From Gryganskiella cystojenkinii (lineage: Eukaryota > Mortierellomycota > Mortierellomycetes > Mortierellales > Mortierellaceae): a stretch of DNA of 64,000 nucleotides. The notes under the pieces were generated by a model, which did no database searches, was not told the DNA's origin, and saw only the letters and a list, made by a program, of their open reading frames with translations. The position numbers and the translations under genes were made by a program. The stretch lies in NCBI GenBank assembly GCA_015852425.1, contig JAAAIG010000063.1, forward strand, positions 1 through 64,000. The letters run 5' to 3'. Positions 56,098-64,000 of the stretch are shown here, one piece after another; positions within the stretch are counted from its first letter, which is position 1; each line of letters opens with the position of its first letter.

Positions 56098-58380
56098 TCA
56101 TTGTCTTCGCTTCTGATCCAACTTTTCTGCCGGAGGTTTCATCGAAGCCTCGGCGTAATCTGGGGGTGGGCCATCATACCGTCTTTGAATCGAGGCCGAA
56201 GAAGGGTGAGACGCCAAAGAATCACTCTCGAACCCACTATTACTGCTGGAGCTTGTTGATTCGGCAGGGATACGGAAACCGGGTTCTGTCGTCGTCGGTG
56301 GCAGTGGGACAATCGCCTGTGGATTCCGTGAATGCTGTGGTGCTGATGGTGGTAGGGCTTGCTGTGACGTTCCTGATGGTGGTGATGATGTTGAATAAGT
56401 AGAGGAAGACGGGCTCGGCGAGACAATGTTGATATTTGGCTGGTTTCCAGGGAACGAGACCGAGATTGGTTGCGTACGACGACCTCCAGCCGACGGTGGG
56501 GAGGAAGACGACAACGGCGAGAAAGGTTCACCGGGGATATGTGGAACAGGCATCGGCATCGGCATCTGTGTTGGCAAATAACCTCCGTTTCCTGATGGGT
56601 GAGGCTGCTGCTGTTGCTGTTGATGAGGTGGGTAGGAAGGCTGGCGCTGCATCATCAAAGGGTGGGGCAGATGAGGACGCGAGGAAAGGTCTCCAGAGAC
56701 GGGTCGACTGGTCCTGCCAGAAGGAGGAGAAGATGTTCGACCACTGTCGGATCCGTTCTCTCCCTGATGGTATGACGTTGCTGGTGTATACGTGGTTTTG
56801 GGAATAAACGGACTAGGGATCGGCATCCCACCAGACACAGGTGATGATGGAGAGACATCAGGAAGAGTCGAAGCGTTCGCCTTGGGAGTGTCCAGAGCTG
56901 TTGGTCGAGCATCCGTTGCTCCATCCGGAGCGTTCACTGGGTCGTCCGCCACAAAGATAGGAACTGGTTCAGGCACCGATTCTGTAGTGCTGTTCGTCTT
57001 GGGTCCATCCTCCAGTTCGGGTGTTGGTGGGATCTCATTGATGACCTGAACCATTGGCACACCATCGATATAGGTCGTAGTGGTCATGACGGACGACATG
57101 CTGTTCCTTGGCGACATGGTTCCGGTCGAGGATGAAATCGAGTTTGTGCGGTTGTGATTTGGTCCTTTTGTCGATGAAGAAGAGGGCGAGCTGGGTGACT
57201 GGAGTTCGTACCAATCCGATTTTGTTTTGACAGCGAGATCCTGTAACATGGCATCCATGGCTTGTTTGTTATCCTTGGGGAAGTCGCCCAAGTCGATATC
57301 CGAGACTTGAACAATAGGCGCGTACTGAGACCACGATTGAAAAGTGTCGAGACATGCCTTAACAGAGTAGGCAGTCTTGGCTGTGCCTAATAAGTAAAAA
57401 AAAACAAAAAAAGAAGTCGGATATTTGTCAGTTGTGGGCAGAAAAGTGATGACACTTTCGTCAACAAATAAACAAAGAAAAAGTCGTCATGCTAGTGTCC
57501 ATCCCGCACATTCTAACAGTTTCGCATCTGGTTAGTCTTACCCTCATATTCGGCGTAACGGTCGTCCGCATGCGTTCCTGCGGGTGTGGGGGTGTCGTCG
57601 ATGTTGCTCATGATCCGTTTGCCATAGTAGGCAATCACAATCAGCTCCTTGCCCAACTTTTCGAGAGCATCCAACTGTCGAGTCGTGGCAGTTTTGATTT
57701 TCTTGCGCTTCAAGTCCTCCAGTTCATTCTCGACTGTCATGGTCTCTTGTCTCAGGAGCTTCATCTCTGGATGAATATCGCCATTCACACTTCCGTTGAT
57801 AGAGGAGGCTCTCGAAGAGGAGGATCCCTTACGGTTGCCACTGTGCGTGCTGCTGTTAGTGTGGGTCTTGTCCAGTGAAAGTCGTTGTTCGAGGTCGAGT
57901 TTTCGTTTCCGAACCGAATAGTTTTCGTCCTCGGCGACCCGGATCTCCTTGAAGAGTTCTCGAGATTCAGCGAGGCTGTCGGCATAAACACGTTCGAGGT
58001 CAGCGGCCTTCTGTATCAAGAGAGCGAGTTTTGAGAGAGCATCAGCGATATCAGGACCCTCGGTCTTGCCATAGAGGGCCAAATGCTTCGCAGCTAGTAC
58101 AATATGGAGAAAGAGATAAAGAAAAAAAAAAAAAATGAGCGACGGGGAGCGTTTCTACTTTTGAATTGTGCCAAGAAACGAAGAGTCGAGCGGGACGTCA
58201 TTTACCTTCATCCTTCTCAAAAGCAGTTCGCTTTAGGGACGTGAGGACATTTTTCTGTTCCTGGATAAGGATGCGTAGTTCTGGAACCAGGCCACTCAAC
58301 GGCGAAATGCCGTCGATGCCGCGTCGAATCCCATGCACAATCTTTGTTGCGCGCAAGCAGGGGTCAATGAGATGCGACAT
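56098..58380 (-). CDS. Pil1/LSP1-like eisosome BAR-domain protein
   Basis: Exons 58380-58206, 58093-57542 and 57386-56098 give 671 residues. Residues about 20-250 correspond to the Pil1 BAR domain: VPELRILIQEQKNVLTSLKRTA, AAKHLALYG, the DIADALSKLALLIQ helix and YYGKRIMSNIDDTPTPAG. Such proteins form curved membrane furrows under the plasma membrane that bind PI(4,5)P2. The basic N-terminal helix seen in yeast Pil1 is shorter here. After residue 250 comes an unusually long disordered tail of about 400 residues, rich in Pro, Ser, Thr and Gln, with PPPDYAEAS near the end (a PPxY-like motif, possible ubiquitin-ligase WW ligand). Tail length is the main departure from Pil1/LSP1. Confidence 0.82.
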
Positions 58381-58956
58381 TGGTCGTGTGAGTTTGTGGA
58401 GTCGTGCGTGTGTTCTGTGTGTGTGTTCCTGTTCTGGGGTTCTCTGTTGGTGGTGGCAAGAAAGATTGGGAATCAATGAATAGTGGGCGTTGGTATTGGA
58501 GAAGGGGGTATGATGCCAAAAATAAATAAAAAATGATTTGTGGGAAGAGGACAGGAAAAATAAAGAAAAAAGACAGAAAAGATTAAACAACCACAGCAGC
58601 TGACAAATGTCGTGAATCCAGCATCATCTGCTCGTCATGTTGTCGTTTCAAGCAACTAGACGCTTTTCCGCTTTTCCATCCTTTTTTTTTTTTTGTGCTC
58701 ACGAGGTGGACAACAAACAGGTCTGGTCTGCGTGTTATGTTTCGGACCATGGGCGTGCATCGTCGGTAGCGTTCTTTCTTGTGGTCGGGGAATGAAACTC
58801 TGGAACCCAAAAGAGCGACAATGACCTCATACGCACATCTTGTAATGTAGGTAATTAAAGTTGTGGCCAAGCCATCCTGTTTCAGCACAGCCTTTTGTTC
58901 CTACTCTTCACATTTGTCATTATTTATTCTGTAACTTAAACAAAAAGAAAAAGACT
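58381..58956. other. Intergenic region between SMG1 and Pil1-like genes
   Basis: 5' flank of the Pil1-like gene, with GT-rich leader sequence (58391-58440), and 3' flank of SMG1. No gene seen. Confidence 0.45.
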
Positions 58957-61900
58957 CTAGAGCCAAGGTGTCCACCCCTCATACATGTTGGCCAGATTCT
59001 CGACCAGAGTCGCTTCTTGGATCACCCGATCTACCTGCTCGGCCACTTTACATTTCTTGGCGGCATCGAAATCGCGTCCCTCGAGCTTGTGGCGAACTCG
59101 TCGGAGGATATTAACCGCGTATGCGTTTCGCTGATGAAGCGGAGGTGGCGGCTGTTGCAGTTGTTGGTGCGGTGGTGGCGCCTGGATCGACATGGAGCTT
59201 GCTCCGTTCGTAAGGGATGCCAGGGTCGCAGCATCCAATTGATCGCCTGCACCCGTGTTCCATCGTCCAGCGGCAGCGGCGAGGCTCTTGGAACTTGAAT
59301 CCACCATCGTCGTCGCGGTCGATTGGATACTCCGGCTACTCACAGAGGCCATACTATCAGTCGATGGTCTGCGCCAGAGGTTTATCGATCGGACAGAGTT
59401 GTTATCAAACGACGCCATAGAATCCCGTTGACGATTCCTGGACGATGCATTCGTCGTGGTTGAACTCGAGACCACGCTTCCACTCTCGCTCTCGCTATCC
59501 ACAGCCAGACCCTGCATTCCATCTCGCGACAACAACGAGGCAAGATCACCAGCAGTGTTACTACTGTTCGAGACCGCTGTGCCAGACGCAACCAAATTGG
59601 CCATATCCACTGCGGTGATTCCGTGGACACCTCCCACAGCTCCCGGTCCTCCAGCTCCTACAGGTCCAGGTGGGCCGCCTTGTGCCGCATTGACATCCAC
59701 CTGCCAATCCACCAGCGGATCATACACAAAGGCCTCGAGAAGCGTGACCAGGATCTCCTTATTCTTGCGCATCACCTTCATAGTCTGTTCACACGCGATC
59801 CTGAAGTTACCCTCCACACCGGTCACACCCAAACTCGTAAGCATATTCCGAGTGAGTCGGAAGGGAACTATCTCAGGGATCCTCAGCCGCTTGCCCTTCT
59901 CGAAACAGACGTTGTAATCGATATGGACCATGTCACCCGTCGTGAAATCGATCAAGATATTGTCCAAGTGACGGTCTCCGAGACCAATTACATAACCAAT
60001 CATGGACATGACCGCGGTTGAACGCGAGAACCGGACAGATTTACGCCACCATTCGGCCAGGGTTGGACTTGATGCCCAGAGTTCCCGCTCCAACAGATCC
60101 GCGGGGGTTTCAGACGCCATCTCGTGATACAGATCCAACAAGAGTGATTTCGGCCACAGCTTGCGAGGATGGTTCGCGGGCAATCCTGCCTTCTTGAGGG
60201 CCACGACCGCCTTTTCGTTGTACACGTCCGTTGCTCGCTGAAGAACCTGAGGCGCAGCATTACTGTTGCCGCCACCATTCGACAAACCAGCATCGTCGTT
60301 CATCCATCGGTTACACATCAGTTCCCGGTGCTGCCATTTAGCCACGACTGTAAAGATCGAGACCGTATTCTCGACCCATTGGATCATGCCCGAGTTATCG
60401 CTCAATGGAACAACAGCATAATGACGAGCACTCAGCTGTCTCGAGTTCGATTCCTTGTCCCGCACGAGCATCCCGTTCGAAATCCTGAGGAGTTGCATAA
60501 CGCGTTCGTCCAGGTGAAGATCCTCAAGGCCCTTGAACAAATACGTGTAACGTTTCCCGTCCGATCCTAGGAGACTCAGCTTCTTGGGTTTGGTCTTTGT
60601 TGGGATCACGACTACTTGTTGCTCAAATGACTGAATGGTCACGCCTGTGGTCTGGTTGGGGACCTCGATAAGGGACGATTGGAGAGAGGACAGCTCGGGA
60701 CTCAGATCGACCAGTTGCAGAATACGTGAACCCATGACTTCCTTGCCAAGATCGATATGAATCTGTATGGTACGAATAATAAAGTTTGCCGTTAGCCATG
60801 CCATTGTTTTCGCAATCACCCCAAGTTCTCGTATTAACTCAGATAATGTGCTTTTCAATCTTTACCTCTTTCATTTTGGCCAGGCCTTCGTACATATTAC
60901 CCCAAGATTTGGGAGAGCGCAAGCTATCCAGCGCATCCTGGATTCTGTCCCTGAAAGAGGAAAGGAACCATCGTTCATGATTCGATTCCGGCTGAGCATT
61001 CGAATCCTGTAAACTCTCAAATGTTGCCAACAATGGGATCACCGTCTGCTGATAGTTATCAGACATGACTGTATGTTTATCCTGTGGTCCCAAACCCGAG
61101 ATGAGTTCCAATCCTTGATATTGCTCCGTCAGATCCTGGATCGCGCTCTTGATCTCTGGTACGCCTGACATGATCTTTTTGTACCAAATCTCCTCCCACA
61201 GGACAGTGACACGCTCTAGCTCCCGAACCAGATGCTGCACCTGTGAGACAAGCTCTGGATGAGACTTGATCAAAGCCTCGCCAATATGACGAAGCAACTT
61301 CCTTTGCACGAGACTGTTATGCGCCGAGTTGCTACCAACCACGCAGTGAAAGACAATCAGCTGTGGACTCTCCTCACCGATCTTACAGAGGAGATCTGCA
61401 ATCAGAGATTGTACCGGTTTTTCCGGATGGTCGAGTCGAGCAAACAGCTGCGGTATGATATTAGCCCAAGGGCGGACATTGATATCGACCAAGTTCTCCT
61501 CAAAGATATCGTAAAGTTGACCACCGTGCTTAGCAAGGAGTCGCAAGAGCCGCAAAGTCGCCGTGATCTCATCCGTAATGACAGACTGCGATTGTTGCGT
61601 GGTATCGTCATCGTCGACCATGTTCTACAGGTCGAAAAAAGAGATATATAAGTATTTAGGTTGATACTGAAAAAATGCACAGAAACAGAGTATGTCATTC
61701 GCCTGTTAGCTTACTTTTGATCCAGGCTGTCTACAATCAAATTCGAGAGAGGCAAACTGAAGGAACTTGAAGTAACCTCTGATCGCTAATCGGTAAGACT
61801 CCAAGATGCGCAACAACAGAGTCTGGAAGGACCCCACAATCTCTGAAATCACGTCTTCCGATTCAGAGATCCCCTCGATCTTAAGCAAATGAGCTCTGAT

Positions 61901-63973
61901 ACTTTCATAGGCCACAGTCTCATCAAAGGGTTGACCGGACGCACAGTGTCTCACGAAGACAGAGAAAATATTCTAAAACAGTAATATCGTTAGAGGCTGG
62001 AAACAAACGTATGTATGCCATATGTAGATGCACCCAGTTCGGCGGTGTCTTACCTTGGAATGCTCTGCCGCACGATCAACGCCTGTTGCAACCAAGATAT
62101 TCTTGAGCGTCTCATTCGCAGCCATCGCCACAGGATGATGAAAACGGAACGATCCAAGTTCGTCCAGGATGCCCCAGCCTTGCTTGTAATGATGAGTTCC
62201 GAACGCAAACCAAGATTTGCGGTAGTTGGCTCCAACCTCGATCGCCTTCTGAAGACAACTGGACGTGATCTTCTCGATCCTTGCCTGAGGCGACTCTGGC
62301 GCATCATGCTCCAAGTCCATGATCGTCTCAAACGTCTGCAGATTATCGGTTGAAAATGGAGGTTTCGAGGATCGCGACCATTTCGCGAGTTTGAGGTAAA
62401 TCTTGCTCTCCAATACGTAGTTGGTCCTGGAATCCCTCGATGATGGTAAAGCAGCACCTCCTTGCATCATACCAAGTATCCGCCGAGAAGATTCCAGCGC
62501 TGTCGAGTAATCATGCTTCGCCATGGCGGCTTTCGCTTCCTCGAATTGAATCTCTGGAGATAAGGCTCCTTCCCACGTCCTGGGGATATCACTAGCAAAT
62601 TTGTGACAGTCCGACCTCCGGGCAATCTTCGAGAGCAAGAACTTGAACTCGTTGGATTGTTTCACAAACTGAGTATCGTCCTCGTTGACATGTTTCTTGG
62701 CCAGGTTTACCATGTTATCAAGTCGAACCCAATTCTTCAGATCCTTGTTGAGTAGGTTCATCTTGAGTTCGTCCGGAATCTGAGCCAGTTGATCCATAAG
62801 TTCCTTCATCGCCATTGGGGTAGTGACCTCGGGTGTATTCAACATCATGATATCCATGTACTTTGCACTCGCATGACCCAATCCACTGCCAAATGAAAAC
62901 TCTGCAGTCCATCGGGCGATTTGAGCAGCTTCGAGGCGCATAGAATCGAGATCCACCGTGCTGATACCGGCCTGCTGGTACATCTTGGAGGCAAACAAAA
63001 AGTTTCTTCCTTGTACCGCACTCTGCTCCAACGGAGTGAGCTCCAGATCCTGCGACTCCTTGCACTCGGTGCTATAGTACTCTTCCAGGTGTGTCCAAGC
63101 CTCTGAGGTTTCACCTCCACAAAATTTCCTCAGACTTTGGTTCATCGCGTCCCCGCTCCAGGGGTAGGTCTGGTCCGAGAGAACATCAATGGGTATTGAG
63201 TCAAGGAAGGCTTGGAGGTCCTTGTAACTGCAGAGATCGCTAAGACTGGCCGAGATTTGGCGCGAGAGAAATTCTTCTGGTGGTGTGATATCGTCTGTCG
63301 ATTGACCTTCCGAATAGGAGCCCACAAGAGGCACTGCGTCCTTTGTGAATTGTTCATATCGGTGCTATCACGTAGGGGAATGAGTGACACATGTCAGCGA
63401 AAAATCAGGGGTTCGATCACTAAAATGAACCTATTAGGCTGCATCCTTACTTGTGCCTGGGAAACAGCCGTGCTAATCCAATCGAGCGAAATCTGAGACA
63501 GAGCAGCGACTTGAGCGTCGGTCAGACAGGAATTTTTGTACCTTGGGTCTAAGAGGATGGAGAGACAAAAGCCGATGAACATTTTTTGGATTCTATCGAC
63601 CGATATCCATAGAGAAAAGAAACACAGTTACCACTTACATTGAGTAGATTTGTCAGATGAACGCGAATGACGCGATCTGCCGGTTGTTTGCTTGGTCATA
63701 TCCTTGATTGCGCGCCGACACCAGACTTGTAAGCCTGTAATAGCATCCGCAGAGTTTGACACAAGAAGTGCTTCGACTACAACGGAAAAAAAATTCAAAT
63801 GATAAAAAGGTCAAAAAACTAATAATAACTAAGAAAAACTAAAACTAAACCCCCTCCCTCTAACAAGTGACGAGGCCATAACAACACGACATGCAGATCC
63901 CCTGAACTTACCAAGGTCGACCAAAACTTGTTCAAAATCTTCAATCCAAGGGATAATATCGCTGACATTTCCT
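58957..63973 (-). CDS. SMG1: SMG1-type phosphatidylinositol-3-kinase-related kinase, C-terminal part (5' end outside window)
   Basis: Exons 63973-63912, 63776-63639, 63548-63451, 63364-62054, 61972-61715, 61624-60866 and 60762-58957; more lie upstream. About 1,480 residues are present. The upstream exons are helical FAT-type sequence. The kinase has GLGDRHLDNILIDF (catalytic loop) and HIDYNVCFEKGKRLRIPE, where DYN replaces DFG as in SMG1, then VPFRLTRNM and GVTGVEGNFR. A Ser/Gly/Pro-rich insert of about 170 residues precedes the C-terminal FATC (VAEQVDRVIQEATLVENLANMYEGWTPWL). SMG1 phosphorylates UPF1 in nonsense-mediated mRNA decay. DYN, the FATC sequence and the insert before it distinguish it from TOR, ATM and ATR. 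Confidence 0.93.
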
Positions 63974-64000
63974 CTAGAAAGTGAATTAAATTGCTCTGCC

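Noticed and set aside
1..64000. CRISPR arrays, bacterial operons or prophage
   Set aside because: The sequence is clearly intron-containing eukaryotic DNA; no direct repeat array with unique spacers was seen.

Overview
The window reads as nuclear DNA of a filamentous fungus of the Mortierella type (Mucoromycota/Mortierellomycota). The reasons are many short introns (about 60-160 nt) with GTAAGT/GTATGT-like donors and ATAG/CAG acceptors, CTC/GTC-rich coding sequence, a WD40-NACHT receptor, an F-box/LRR-type protein, a GH18 chitinase with type-3 chitin-binding modules, an SMG1 kinase (absent from yeasts) and a PPP1R37-like protein. The species assignment is inference; no rRNA or tRNA gene was seen.

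Layout. 1-11.2 kb: one giant minus-strand gene (at least 7 exons, over 3,500 residues, running off the left edge), probably an UNC80-like scaffold with two C1-type zinc fingers. 11.3-27.4 kb: an accessory compartment. It holds a stranded copy of the 3' end of a NACHT-WD40 gene, an orphan two-exon gene, minisatellites, two small secreted proteins, an ABCB-type ABC relic, a 193-base assembly gap, the intact 1,789-residue NACHT-WD40 receptor and an ABCC-type ABC relic. 27.5-28.5 kb: the C-terminal half of an Slt2-type MAP kinase with no visible 5' half, followed by 3.4 kb without a recognisable gene. 32.1-34.3 kb: secreted chitinase. 35.4-37.6 kb: F-box protein. 37.6-39.2 kb: a ceramidase pseudogene fragment next to an intact alkaline ceramidase. 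39.5-42.7 kb: a single-pass membrane protein resembling Tag1. 43.8-51.3 kb: an HSPA12-like Hsp70 and a PPP1R37-like PP1 regulator, divergently transcribed. 51.5-55.9 kb: a second accessory island with a broken RecQ-like helicase converging on a broken DUF6589-like gene. 56.1-58.4 kb: Pil1/LSP1-type eisosome protein. 59.0-64.0 kb: C-terminal half of SMG1, running off the right edge.

Core genes concern membrane and cell-surface biology (UNC80-like, ceramidase, Pil1-like, Tag1-like, chitinase, cell-wall MAPK) and RNA surveillance (SMG1). The most unusual content is the receptor with 14 WD40 blades, 12 of them nearly identical 126-bp units that differ at a few positions, its truncated relative about 7.5 kb away, and the helicase/DUF6589 pair. 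Exon coordinates were set by eye from splice motifs and reading-frame continuity and have not been checked against transcripts.
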